Of a stretch of DNA of 46,717 bases, positions 1-8,309 are shown piece by piece. Source of the stretch: CAYNGH01 sp964396845 (GTDB taxonomy: Bacteria > Vulcanimicrobiota > JAJTBE01 > CAYNGH01); the NCBI GenBank assembly GCA_964396845.1, contig CAYNGH010000007.1:1-46717 (forward strand), written 5' to 3'. Made by a program: the position numbers and the translations under genes. Within the stretch, counting starts at the first letter, position 1. Each line of letters starts with the position of its first letter. The notes below the pieces were generated by a model. The model searched no databases, was not told where the DNA came from, and saw only the letters and a program-made list of their open reading frames with translations.

Positions 1-103
1 ATCGAACCGTCCAATATCCACTTCTTAAAGAACATACCCCACAACTGCAGGGGACAAAAAGCCCCGATGCTTCCGCGGCTGCATCCGCATCTGAGGCTTG
101 ATT

Positions 104-132
104 ATTATATCACTGCCCCACAGGGTTGTCAA
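104..132 (-). promoter_or_regulatory. Consensus sigma-70 promoter reading out of the left edge
   Basis: Read on the minus strand, TTGACA (132-127) and TATAAT (109-104) are separated by exactly 17 bases, so both hexamers are perfect. Transcription would start near 97 and run leftwards off the window. The roughly 97-base leader has no clear Shine-Dalgarno/start pair except a weak ATG at 35-33, and contains a CCCC/GGGG hairpin. The product is either a gene beginning at or beyond the edge or a structured RNA; I cannot decide between them. Confidence 0.75.
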
Positions 133-555
133 GACATGTTTTATATTTTTTTTGGAATTTTTCACCGCCAGGCCGACAAGGAGAAAACCCCGCAACTATA
201 AGGTTCTATCTATTGGCCGGGGAATTGAAAACAAGTCTTGAGTTAGCAAGGCATACATTTTTTGGCGACCATTTAACTTTTGCCGGGGACATTTTTCTTT
301 ATAATTGTCAGCTGATGACCTAAGCCGAACAAAATAATACATGAAGAATCAGGGGAAACCTTCGTCAACCGTTATGTCCGACGGATTCACACCATGGCAT
401 GTCTTTGTATGAAGGAATTTGAATATGTTTGAAGAATAAAGATATACCCTAAAAGGCAGGTGAACCCTCGATGCCTTGAAGTTACAGGAAGCATCCCGAT
501 CCATACGGGGTCTTTCGTTTTATACTTTTTAATTTTTAAGAAGGGTATGAGAGCT
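133..555. other. Intergenic stretch without a recognisable gene
   Basis: Short open frames here (for example 126-323 plus) have no good ribosome site and no protein-like composition. A TATAAT at 299-304 on the plus strand could be a -10 box for the gene at 556, but no -35 box stands at the right distance. AAGAAGGG at 539-545 is the ribosome site of the next gene. Confidence 0.5.
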
Positions 556-1908
556 ATGAGTGAAGAGAAAAAAAACGAAAAGGAAAAGGTAACAGCCGGG
601 GATAAACCCGACGAATCCAAAGAAAAAAAAGAATCAGGAGCCCAAAAGAAAGAAGTAAATAAGGAAGAAAAGAAAAAACCCCCAGAAGAGGCTAAGAAAG
701 AAAAAGAAAAACCCCTGGAAAAACCCAAGGAAAAAGAAGAATTCAGGCCTGGCCCAAAGGTGGAAGTGGTGGAGCCCGAGGAAACTGGATCAAACTCCAT
801 GGGCTTTATTGTAATTATCGCCCTGATACTTGTTTTGGCTTACTTCATATGGCGTTCACCAGCCAAGCCAGGTCCTGCGCCACATCCCACCGCAACAGAA
901 ATCGTTTCACCGGCAGACCCCGGAGAAGACGCAAAGTTGCAGACCGCAATGGAGCAGGTGAAGGAAGCCAAAGGGCCCAAGACCCAGATAAAACTTATTG
1001 ACCGCATTGACTCATATAAGGAAAAACAAGAAAAAAGCAAAAACCTGACCATCGAAAAACAGAACTGGGATGTGAAGCCCGCTCAGGGTAAAGCAGAAGC
1101 CATGAGGTATTACGATGTTACCTTCACATGGAAAGAAAACGGCAACCCAGTGGTGTTCGCATGGCAGATCGACATGGAGTCAGGCAACGTGGTGGCTATG
1201 AACAAGGCCGCCAAGGATCTGGATGATTTTGATACCCAGTATTGGAAAGACCTGGCAGAAGATCCTACACCGACACCGGTGCCGACACTGACACCAACTC
1301 AGGTTCCATCACCAACACCTGAGCCTACCGAGGATCCCACGCCGGTGCCGACACTGACACCCATAACCCCGGTGCCCACAGAAGATCCCACTCCCGATGT
1401 GACGGTGGTACCGACTCCTGTTCCCACCGATGAGATTGAAATACTTCCTCCCACAACACCGACGCCGGCACCGGACTCGACACCGGGACAACCGCCGCCG
1501 ATACCCCGGATAGAACCGGACAAGGATTTCTATCAGCTGACAGGCGTTCTCACCCTGGACGGCAGGAGGAATGCAATGTTAATGGTGAACAACAGAGTTC
1601 ACACAGGGCCAGTGGGGTATAAACTTCCCGATGACTGGGTGATCCAGACCATAACCGATGAATCGGTAACTCTGGTCAAGGGAAACACAACCAGAGTAAT
1701 CACACTTCAAAGGGATGGCCCCATCGCCCCAAAACCGCCACAGACACAGGATCCCTCCAGTTATCCCAAGGCCGAGCCGAAGGATGACAGCAAAGCTGAC
1801 GGGCCTCCACCGGTTCCGGGACTGGCTCCGCCAGTGCCTCCAGCCCCAGGAGCTGTCCCCCCCATGGCCACGCCAACCAGCGAGTCAACCATAATACCCA
1901 TCGACTAA
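556..1908 (+). CDS. Single-pass membrane protein with Lys/Glu head, Pro/Thr stalk and possible PilP/GspC-like C-terminus
   Basis: About 450 residues. I chose the ATG at 556 because AAGAAGGG lies 10 bases upstream; an open frame continues back to a GTG at 460. Residues 1-80 are almost all Lys, Glu and Pro (cytoplasmic, disordered). Residues 82-99 are one hydrophobic helix. About 110 mixed residues follow, then a stalk of repeated TPTP/VPTLTP motifs (about 238-315). The next 70 residues (starting FYQLTGVLTLDGRRNAML) have the rhythm of a GspC/PilP HR domain: a strand, a small-residue turn, then VTLVKGNTTRVITL. That resemblance is my inference from pattern only. The tail is Pro-rich. If correct, the protein would link an inner-membrane pilus or secretion platform across the periplasm. 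It could also be a cell-envelope stalk protein of unknown role. Confidence 0.6.
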   Translation: MSEEKKNEKEKVTAGDKPDESKEKKESGAQKKEVNKEEKKKPPEEAKKEKEKPLEKPKEKEEFRPGPKVEVVEPEETGSNSMGFIVIIALILVLAYFIWRSPAKPGPAPHPTATEIVSPADPGEDAKLQTAMEQVKEAKGPKTQIKLIDRIDSYKEKQEKSKNLTIEKQNWDVKPAQGKAEAMRYYDVTFTWKENGNPVVFAWQIDMESGNVVAMNKAAKDLDDFDTQYWKDLAEDPTPTPVPTLTPTQVPSPTPEPTEDPTPVPTLTPITPVPTEDPTPDVTVVPTPVPTDEIEILPPTTPTPAPDSTPGQPPPIPRIEPDKDFYQLTGVLTLDGRRNAMLMVNNRVHTGPVGYKLPDDWVIQTITDESVTLVKGNTTRVITLQRDGPIAPKPPQTQDPSSYPKAEPKDDSKADGPPPVPGLAPPVPPAPGAVPPMATPTSESTIIPID

Positions 1909-2819
1909 CATAACAGCCGGGGAGATACAGCCCCAATGACCCCGGTCATCAAATCGATACCCGAGGAAGCGCCAAAACCGAGAAGTTTTTCCAGGACAGG
2001 GCGCTTCCTTTTTATGTTATGAAAAAACAACCCTTCAATTAACTCCGCCACACTCCCGGTAAATCGTCCCTCCAGCCCATACCTGAGAAAAGACGCTGAT
2101 ATGTAACTGGTATTTTCAAGATATTTCCCCGCCAGGCCGGGCAACTGGTCACACACAAAGACAGCTCCCGGGGACAGAACCCCCTTCAGCCGGGGCAATG
2201 CCTTCAAGGCATGTGAAACCGCCAGAACCCCCAGAAGATGATCATCCCCCGACGGGGTGGTGCCCCATCCCAGACCGATGAGATCCTTCAAAGAACAACC
2301 CAAGGAATCCAGAGAAGATTTTGCCCCCGACATCCAGAAGCTTCGAACCTTCCGGGCAATATGAGAAAAAACCGGATCATCCCCTCCTCCCCACAAAGCC
2401 CGGGCCAGACTGCATCGGGCTTCGTCCTTTGCCATATCCCCGATAAATGACCTGAGATATTCTACATTCTCAAGGAGCTGTTCCGGAGAAATCAAGGGAT
2501 CATCAGGAAGGATCAAGATCGAATTGAAAGGCTCCCCCGGAGAAAGATCGATCCCCAGGGAATCATCAAGGAGAATCTCGCCATCGGACAATACAACAGG
2601 GGCTCCCTGTTTTAAAGGAAACCCCTGAAAATCAACATCATCACCCAACACCACAAAACCAGGGCCTTTTCCCATCCCGCCTCCAACAAGAGAAACCATG
2701 CCGGAGTCGGCCCAGATGGCCAAAGCCTTTCGAAAAACCCCCCGGATTCTGCCTGTCCCCCGGGAAAGAAAACCCGGCACAATCCCGTCATACTGGCAGG
2801 CTTTTAACTTTTTCTGCAT
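1905..2819 (-). CDS. DUF2877 (AllH-type) protein
   Basis: 304 residues. The diagnostic motif GLGWGTTPSGDD sits near residue 180, followed by a helical C-terminal half, matching DUF2877. This family includes AllH, a subunit of the oxamate carbamoyltransferase (FdrA-AllG-AllH) of purine/allantoin breakdown, but no fdrA or allG homologue is in this window. It follows nifU by 18 bases on the same strand and has no strong ribosome site of its own, so it may be translationally coupled. Its stop overlaps the end of the plus-strand membrane protein gene by 4 bases. Family assignment is fairly secure; the reaction here is unknown. Confidence 0.7.
   Translation of the reverse strand: MQKKLKACQYDGIVPGFLSRGTGRIRGVFRKALAIWADSGMVSLVGGGMGKGPGFVVLGDDVDFQGFPLKQGAPVVLSDGEILLDDSLGIDLSPGEPFNSILILPDDPLISPEQLLENVEYLRSFIGDMAKDEARCSLARALWGGGDDPVFSHIARKVRSFWMSGAKSSLDSLGCSLKDLIGLGWGTTPSGDDHLLGVLAVSHALKALPRLKGVLSPGAVFVCDQLPGLAGKYLENTSYISASFLRYGLEGRFTGSVAELIEGLFFHNIKRKRPVLEKLLGFGASSGIDLMTGVIGAVSPRLLC
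1964..2013 (+). terminator. Candidate intrinsic terminator for the 556-1908 gene
   Basis: AGGAAGCGCC (1964-1973) pairs perfectly with GGCGCTTCCT (2000-2009) and is followed by a T run. The loop holds a smaller AAAAC/GTTTT stem. It lies inside the 3' coding end of the convergent DUF2877 gene, so the two genes share this DNA. Confidence 0.5.
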
Positions 2820-2837
2820 AGCATCAGGGCTGGCCGG

Positions 2838-3260
2838 TTAACTGCCCTTTACTCCGCCGGCCATCATCTCAGAGCCTGGTTCCTCGGGATGCTTCTCGAA
2901 ATAATCCTTCAATGCTGCCCTGAGGGCATCTTCCGCCAGAACCGAGCAGTGCATCTTCACCTGGGGCAGGCCGTCCAGAGCTTCTGCCACTGCCTGGTTG
3001 GAAATATCCAGAGCCTCTTTCAAAGTTTTCCCCTTGACCATCTCGGTGGTCATGCTGGATGTGGCAATGGCCGCACCGCATCCGAAAGTTTTGAACCGGG
3101 CATCGGTGATGATGCCGTCCTTTACCTTAACATAAAGACGCATCACATCACCGCATGAGGGGTTCCCCACAGTGCCAACCCCGTCGGCATCTTCTATCTC
3201 TCCCATGTTGCGGGGGTTCATGAAGTGATCCATCACCTTATCGCTATATGGAAAATCCAT
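2838..3260 (-). CDS. nifU: NifU/IscU-type Fe-S cluster scaffold
   Basis: 140 residues, the length of a single IscU/NifU N-terminal domain. The three cluster-binding cysteines are present: C36 in NPSCGD (with the conserved Asp two residues later), C61 in FGCGAA and C105 in MHCSVLAE. The protein would assemble Fe-S clusters from sulfur delivered by a cysteine desulfurase. AAGGA lies 9 bases before the ATG. It is 75 bases downstream of the NifS-like gene. That partner lacks its PLP lysine, so the sulfur source for this scaffold is an open question. The C-terminal tail (about 20 residues, Gly-rich) has no NifU C-terminal thioredoxin-like domain. Confidence 0.92.
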   Translation of the reverse strand: MDFPYSDKVMDHFMNPRNMGEIEDADGVGTVGNPSCGDVMRLYVKVKDGIITDARFKTFGCGAAIATSSMTTEMVKGKTLKEALDISNQAVAEALDGLPQVKMHCSVLAEDALRAALKDYFEKHPEEPGSEMMAGGVKGS

Positions 3261-3335
3261 CTTAAACTGTCCTTCCTCTCTGGGTTTATAACAACGGAAG
3301 GATTCTGCAATCGATTTGCGTTTCCTTCATGGGTA

Positions 3336-4562
3336 TTAACCGGCAGGGGCTCCCTTTTGTTTCATCATGTCGCCATAGGCCGGGGACATGGCCCAAAGAC
3401 GCTCCAGAATGGGAGGAAACTGTGAAACCACATAGTCCACCTCTTCTGGTGTGTTTCTCCTGCCCATAAGCATGGTGACGGATCCGCTACAGATATCCTG
3501 GGGAACACCTATGGCGTCAAGAACATTGGAGTGAATCAGTTCATCCTCGTCCTGGGCCAGCATATTGGATGAACAGGCGGACCCGGAAGCTGCGATTATC
3601 TTCTTTAGAGTCAGCATCAGCAGAAGGGATTCCCCCTCGGCAAACTCCACCCAGAAACTCACATGCCCCGGCAGGCGGAAATCGGGATGGCCGGTGAAGT
3701 GAATATACTCCACATTATCTTCCAGGCCTTTCCACAGGCGGGATTGAAGCGCCGACAGGTGTCGAATCCTCTCATCCATCTCCAGCAGGGCCAGACGGGA
3801 TGCCTCTCCCATTCCCACAATCCCCGGAACGTTCTCAGTCCCCGCCCTGCGGTTGGACTCCTGAAAACCTCCATCCAGAAGGGGAACCAGCTGAGTCCCT
3901 TCTTTCAGATATAACGCGCCGACACCCTTGGGGCCATAGAAATTGTGAGCCGACAGGGTCAGGGAATCCACCCCCAGGGCCTTCACATCCACAGGGACCC
4001 ATCCGGCGCTGCCTGTGGCGTCGCAGTGAAAATGAATCTCTTTGTTTTTGCCCTTCACAACCTTCACCGCTTCGGCCACCGGTTGCAGAGTGCCGATCTC
4101 CATGTTGGAATGCATCAGGCACACCAGGAAAGTATCAGGACGGAGCATTCTTTCCAGCTGGTCCAGACGCACCAGTCCGGTATCCTTTTCCACGGGAATC
4201 ATCTCCGCATCAAAACCATAGCTTTTCAGGCGGTTGACGGCATTAATCACCGAGTAATGCTCTACCCGGCTTACTAATATATGACCGCCCCGTTTCAGCC
4301 GGGAAAGCCCCAGCCCCTTTATGACGGTATTGTTGGACTCGGTAGCCCCGGAGGTGAAAACCACCTCCCCCGCCAGACAGTTTATCAGATCCGCCACATG
4401 TTTGCGGGCCTCATTGATGCCCGACAATGCTCCCCGGCCCAGCTTGTGAATATGAGAAGAAGGATTCCCATACTGCTCCCCAAGGTAAGGCATCATGGCC
4501 TCCAGAACCCCGGGGGCCAGGGGAGTTGTGGATGTATGGTCGAAAAATATATCGTGATCCAT
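3336..4562 (-). CDS. nifS: NifS/IscS-family protein with the PLP lysine replaced by Asn
   Basis: 408 residues from the ATG at 4562 (GAGGTG 6 bases upstream; a GTG three codons earlier is less likely). The aminotransferase class V fold of cysteine desulfurases is clear: TSGATESNN, the PLP-stacking His in VEHYSV (H102), HSNMEIGT, HCDAT with the PLP-binding Asp (D181), RRAGTEN, and the sulfur-carrying Cys in SGSACSS (C330). The usual SxHKxYGPKG motif reads SAHNFYGPKG: codon AAT at 3944-3942 gives Asn207 where the Schiff-base lysine belongs. The Gln after DA is Gly, and the C-terminal RxSxGR is changed. I recall a natural Lys-to-Asn IscS in Archaeoglobus fulgidus, so this may be a real subfamily. 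It might be a sulfur carrier or scaffold partner of the adjacent NifU rather than an active desulfurase. Confidence 0.88.
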   Translation of the reverse strand: MDHDIFFDHTSTTPLAPGVLEAMMPYLGEQYGNPSSHIHKLGRGALSGINEARKHVADLINCLAGEVVFTSGATESNNTVIKGLGLSRLKRGGHILVSRVEHYSVINAVNRLKSYGFDAEMIPVEKDTGLVRLDQLERMLRPDTFLVCLMHSNMEIGTLQPVAEAVKVVKGKNKEIHFHCDATGSAGWVPVDVKALGVDSLTLSAHNFYGPKGVGALYLKEGTQLVPLLDGGFQESNRRAGTENVPGIVGMGEASRLALLEMDERIRHLSALQSRLWKGLEDNVEYIHFTGHPDFRLPGHVSFWVEFAEGESLLLMLTLKKIIAASGSACSSNMLAQDEDELIHSNVLDAIGVPQDICSGSVTMLMGRRNTPEEVDYVVSQFPPILERLWAMSPAYGDMMKQKGAPAG

Positions 4563-4604
4563 CGGTTTCACCTCTATATGTTCTTGTTGATTCGGGGGCG
4601 GGTC

Positions 4605-5954
4605 TTATCCCTCCCGGTAGGAATCCACCGCCATGGCTCCCGCCTCGGTGAATACCTCTGATATGGTGGGATGGGCGTGGAGGATCCGGGACATATCGAA
4701 GATTGTGCCTTCCATCTGCATGATGACAGAAGCCTCGGATATCAGGTCCGTGGCGTGGATGGAAGCTATCTGAACTCCAAGAATCCCGCCGTGGCTCCTG
4801 TCCGACAGGATCCTGATAAACCCGTCGGTGTCATCTTCCATGTAAGCCTTGGCATTGGAAGCAAAGGAATACTCCGTCACCCGGTAATTTATCCCTGCTT
4901 TTTTAATCTCCGGCTCGGTTTTGCCGATCCAGGCAACTTCTGGATATGTATAAAGATTAAAAGGCACAAGGGAATAATCCACCGCCTGTTTTATCCCCAG
5001 AATATGATTCACCGCGGTGATTCCCTGGGCGGAAGCTCCCAGAGCCAGGGTTGACCTGCCGTTCACATCCCCCACCGCATATATGTTGGGGATGCTGGTT
5101 CGGCAGAACTCATCGGTCACAATAAATCCGTCATCGTCGGTCTTTATGGGCAGATTGGCCTGGGGCAACACCGGCAGTCGCCTCCGGCAGTTGACAAGAG
5201 TCCCGCAGAGGATTTTTTTGCCACCGGCAACAACACCGCCATCCCAGGCTCCTTCCACCGGGGATTTCATCATCAGGGAAATTTCACTTTCTTTTACGAG
5301 GCGATGGATAAAGCCCGCAACGTAAGGATCACCCATGGCTGGGAAACTCTCCCCTGAAAGAAGCAGGGTAACAGACCGTCCCGTGAGGCTGAGGAGTTGG
5401 GCAATCTCCACCGCGGTGGGATTATCTCCTGCAACTGCCACAGAATGGGGAACTGTTTCACTCCGGAAAAGCTGGTCAATCTCCATCACCATATCCCCGG
5501 GCAGGTTAACAGGAAAGCTTTCGGGTCTGGAGCCGGTGGCTATGATAATATTTCTTCCCATGATCCGCCTTCCGCCGTCGGTGACCACCAGGTTTTCCCC
5601 CTCGATGGAAGCCAGCCCCCGGTAAACCTCCACCCGGTTTTTTTCCAGAAGCTGGGCAATACCCCGGGCCAACCGCAGAACAATCCGCCGGGTTCGCTCC
5701 AGGGCATTCTTCCAAGAAAACTCCACTCTGTCAGGCTCCACTCCCTCGATGCCGTAGCGGTATGCTTTCTTCACCCGATCAAAAAACCGGGCATTCTCCT
5801 GCATGGATCGGGCCGCAACGCACCCCCAGTTGAGGCACATTCCCCCCAGATGGCTCTTTTCCACCAGAGCAGTCCGCAGGCCCGCCTGTCCTGCCCGAAT
5901 TGCCGGGATATAGCCTCCCGGCCCCGCTCCGATTATTACAAGATCATACTCCAT
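4605..5954 (-). CDS. Dihydrolipoyl dehydrogenase-like flavoprotein (E3 of complex A) with degenerate NAD site
   Basis: 449 residues from the ATG at 5954 (AAAGGA 9 bases upstream). FAD motif GAGPGGY, redox disulfide CLNWGC (C40/C45), AVGDV and the C-terminal HAHPTISE active-site dyad are all present, so this is an E3-type disulfide reductase. Two regions are unusual. The residues after the disulfide read VAARSM instead of IPSKAL. The NAD Rossmann motif, normally GGGxxGxE, reads GDNPTAVE (codons within 5406-5432). The later VAVGRxPN segment is also lost (VNCRRRLP). A normal E3 is encoded at 9408-10799 in the same run and could serve both complexes. This copy may have weak or different electron-acceptor use. 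Last enzyme gene of complex A; 42 bases before nifS. Confidence 0.85.
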   Translation of the reverse strand: MEYDLVIIGAGPGGYIPAIRAGQAGLRTALVEKSHLGGMCLNWGCVAARSMQENARFFDRVKKAYRYGIEGVEPDRVEFSWKNALERTRRIVLRLARGIAQLLEKNRVEVYRGLASIEGENLVVTDGGRRIMGRNIIIATGSRPESFPVNLPGDMVMEIDQLFRSETVPHSVAVAGDNPTAVEIAQLLSLTGRSVTLLLSGESFPAMGDPYVAGFIHRLVKESEISLMMKSPVEGAWDGGVVAGGKKILCGTLVNCRRRLPVLPQANLPIKTDDDGFIVTDEFCRTSIPNIYAVGDVNGRSTLALGASAQGITAVNHILGIKQAVDYSLVPFNLYTYPEVAWIGKTEPEIKKAGINYRVTEYSFASNAKAYMEDDTDGFIRILSDRSHGGILGVQIASIHATDLISEASVIMQMEGTIFDMSRILHAHPTISEVFTEAGAMAVDSYREG

Positions 5955-5999
5955 AGCCTTCGATCCTTTCAATGGGCAAATAACCCTGATTTCCGGAAA

Positions 6000-7292
6000 C
6001 TACAGCAACAGCATCCCCACTGGATCCGACAGGTATTCCATCACCCGGTTCAGAAAACGGGTCACTTCACCGCCGTCAACAATCCGGTGATCCACCGACA
6101 GAGAAAGGGGCAGAATCCATCCCGGCACCACCTGTTCATCCCGGACTACCGGCTCCCGGCTTATGCGCCCCACTCCCAGTATTGCCGACTGGGGATAGTT
6201 GATGATGGGAACTCCAAATCTTCCCCCGATGGCTCCATAGTTGGTGATGGAAAAGGTTCCCCCCTCCATCTGCTCAAGGGTCAGCTTTCTTTCCGATGCC
6301 AGCTTCGACAGATCCTGGATTTTTTCCGCCAGCTGTCCGACAGAAAGGGTGTCGGCATCTTTTATCACCGGCACCACCAGTCCCCCGGGGGCATCCATGG
6401 CAATCCCCATGTTGATCTTGAGGTTCCTGACAATCCGGTTCTCCTTCAGGTCAAGACGGCTGTTGAGGATGAGATGCTCCCTCAAAGCACGGGCTGTGGC
6501 CATCGCCACAAAGGGCAGGTAAGTCAGCTTCAATCCCGGTTTCCCCAGCCTGTCCCGGTACTTTTTTCGAATCTCCACCAGCCGGGACACCTCCGCCAGA
6601 TCATGAACCGACATATGGGCGGTTTCTTTTATGGATCGGCTCATATGGCCGGCAATAGTCTTCCGGATCTGGGTCAGGGGGATGTATTCCACCAGAGGTT
6701 CCCCGGCGACAGAATCACCGGCAGTTTTTCCTGTTGGAGGGGAAACCCTGCCGTCATGGTAGTCCTGTATATCCTGCCGGGTCACTCTTCCCCGGGGGCC
6801 GGTTCCCGGGACAAGGTTTATGTCGATGCCGAGGTTCTTAGCTAATGCCCGGGCCACCGGTGTAGCCATGGCTTTTTTACGCGGCCCCGGCTCCAGAGAG
6901 GCAGGACGGCCTTCATCCCCCGCGGGGAGATATGCCTGATCCCCTGCTTCCTCCAGAACCCCCACAATGCCGAAACTTTCTTCTTTAACAGGGGTCGCCG
7001 GGGGTTTAACGGGCTTTTCTGATGCCATCTCCTGGGCTTTTTCGCCATGGACTCCTTCAATATCCAGCTCCACCAGGGCATCTTCAACCCTGATAGTATC
7101 GCCGGGCCTGCCGAATACCGCAACCACGTCACCTTCCCGGGGTGATGGAATATCCGCCACCACCTTGTCGGTTTCCATCTGGACAAGATTGTCGCCGGAT
7201 TTGACATGCCGGCCCGGTTCCACATACCATTTGATGATGACGCCTTCGGAAATGCCCTCGCCGATGTCGGGAAATTTGAAAATGTATCTCAT
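6000..7292 (-). CDS. 2-oxo acid dehydrogenase E2 (lipoamide acyltransferase), complex A
   Basis: 430 residues from the ATG at 7292 (GGAG 6 bases upstream; a TTG four codons earlier is also open). Lipoyl domain at the N-terminus (FPDIGEGISEG, lipoyl Lys in METDKVVA, K43), a linker, a peripheral-subunit-binding domain (ATPVARALAKNLGIDI, GTGPRGRVTRQDI), then the catalytic acyltransferase domain ending in SVDHRIVDGGEV with the catalytic His and Asp. The IGEGISEG start resembles Gram-positive PDH and branched-chain E2 proteins. It transfers an acyl group from the E1-bound intermediate to CoA. It lies between E1beta (39-base gap) and E3 (45-base gap) of the same complex. Confidence 0.93.
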   Translation of the reverse strand: MRYIFKFPDIGEGISEGVIIKWYVEPGRHVKSGDNLVQMETDKVVADIPSPREGDVVAVFGRPGDTIRVEDALVELDIEGVHGEKAQEMASEKPVKPPATPVKEESFGIVGVLEEAGDQAYLPAGDEGRPASLEPGPRKKAMATPVARALAKNLGIDINLVPGTGPRGRVTRQDIQDYHDGRVSPPTGKTAGDSVAGEPLVEYIPLTQIRKTIAGHMSRSIKETAHMSVHDLAEVSRLVEIRKKYRDRLGKPGLKLTYLPFVAMATARALREHLILNSRLDLKENRIVRNLKINMGIAMDAPGGLVVPVIKDADTLSVGQLAEKIQDLSKLASERKLTLEQMEGGTFSITNYGAIGGRFGVPIINYPQSAILGVGRISREPVVRDEQVVPGWILPLSLSVDHRIVDGGEVTRFLNRVMEYLSDPVGMLLL

Positions 7293-7331
7293 ATCAGGCT
7301 CCAATCCTTTAGAGGGTCAGTTTTTCAGCCC

Positions 7332-8309
7332 TTAAAAGTCCATGAGTTTCTTAATCTCATAAAAAATCCGGTCAGGTCCGAAGAAATAGTATTGCTCGTT
7401 TTTAGGGAAGGGCGGTGTAATGTCAAACCCCGCCAGCCTTGATGGAGGAGCCTCCAGGTGAAGGAAAGCCTCCTGGGTGGCGATGGAAATCAGCTCTGCT
7501 CCTGCGCCGAAACTTGAGGGGCCTTCGGTCACCGACAGAAACCGGCCTGTCTTGCGGATGGATTCTCCCAGGGTCTGGTGATCCAGGGGATAGAGGGTTC
7601 TCAGATCCACAAGCTCCACGGAGATTCCTGCTTCCCGGGCCATCACCAGGGCCTTCTGACACTCTCTTATCATTGCGCCATAAGCCGCAACGGTAATATC
7701 AGTCCCCCGGTTTACCACCCGGGCCTTGCCTATGGGAATGGCAAACTTCTCACTGGGGACTTCCTGTTTCACTGCCCGATAGACCCGTTTCGGCTCCATA
7801 AAAACAACCGGGTCATCATCTTCTATGGCGGATATCAGCAGACCCACAGCATCATAGGGAGTGGATGGGATAACCACCTTGAGGCCCGGTATGTGGGCAA
7901 AAAGGGCTTCCATGCTCTCGCTGTGGCTTTCCAGGGCCTTGACCCCACCGCCATAGGGCATCCTGATGACCATGGGCATTGGAAACCTGCCTCGAGTGCG
8001 GTTGCGGAACCGGGCTACGTGGGAGATAATCTGATTGAAGGCGGGATACACAAAGCCGGAAAACTGAATCTCCGCCACGGGACGAAGACCGCCGATGCAC
8101 ATCCCCACTGCGGTTCCGATGATGGCGGACTCCGCCAGGGGAGTATCAAAAACCCGTTTCTTGCCGTATTTCTCGTAAAGTCCCTGGGTGACTCGGAAAA
8201 CTCCCCCTTCCCTGCCTGCATCCTCGCCGAAGATGAGCACCGACGGATCCTCCGACAGCTTCAGATCCAGGGCCTGGTTTATGGCGGTAACCATGTTGAT
8301 GACGCTCAT
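7332..8309 (-). CDS. 2-oxo acid dehydrogenase E1 beta, complex A
   Basis: 325 residues from the ATG at 8309; GGAGG lies 7 bases upstream, inside the end of the E1alpha gene, and the stop and start overlap as ATGA. Transketolase-like pyrimidine domain (LIFGEDAGREGGVFRVT, DTPLAESAIIG, ALESHSESMEALFAHIPG) followed by the C-terminal transketolase domain (VELVDLRTLYPLD). Together with E1alpha it binds thiamine diphosphate and decarboxylates the 2-oxo acid. The sequence is closer to the Bacillus PdhB/branched-chain type than to its paralogue at 12135-13133, so complex A may use a different substrate from complex B. I cannot tell which. Confidence 0.93.
   Translation of the reverse strand: MSVINMVTAINQALDLKLSEDPSVLIFGEDAGREGGVFRVTQGLYEKYGKKRVFDTPLAESAIIGTAVGMCIGGLRPVAEIQFSGFVYPAFNQIISHVARFRNRTRGRFPMPMVIRMPYGGGVKALESHSESMEALFAHIPGLKVVIPSTPYDAVGLLISAIEDDDPVVFMEPKRVYRAVKQEVPSEKFAIPIGKARVVNRGTDITVAAYGAMIRECQKALVMAREAGISVELVDLRTLYPLDHQTLGESIRKTGRFLSVTEGPSSFGAGAELISIATQEAFLHLEAPPSRLAGFDITPPFPKNEQYYFFGPDRIFYEIKKLMDF

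Noticed and set aside
1..40. tRNA 3' half suggested by GGTTCGAT on the minus strand
   Set aside because: The bases upstream do not form an anticodon stem, so a T-arm match alone is not enough.
126..323. 65-codon plus-strand open frame near the left edge
   Set aside because: No ribosome site, low-complexity translation, and it overlaps the -35 side of the leftward promoter.
5397..6845. 482-codon plus-strand frame across the E2/E3 genes of complex A
   Set aside because: Both opposite genes have clear family motifs. The plus-strand translation is rich in Pro, His, Gln and Ser and shows no domain.
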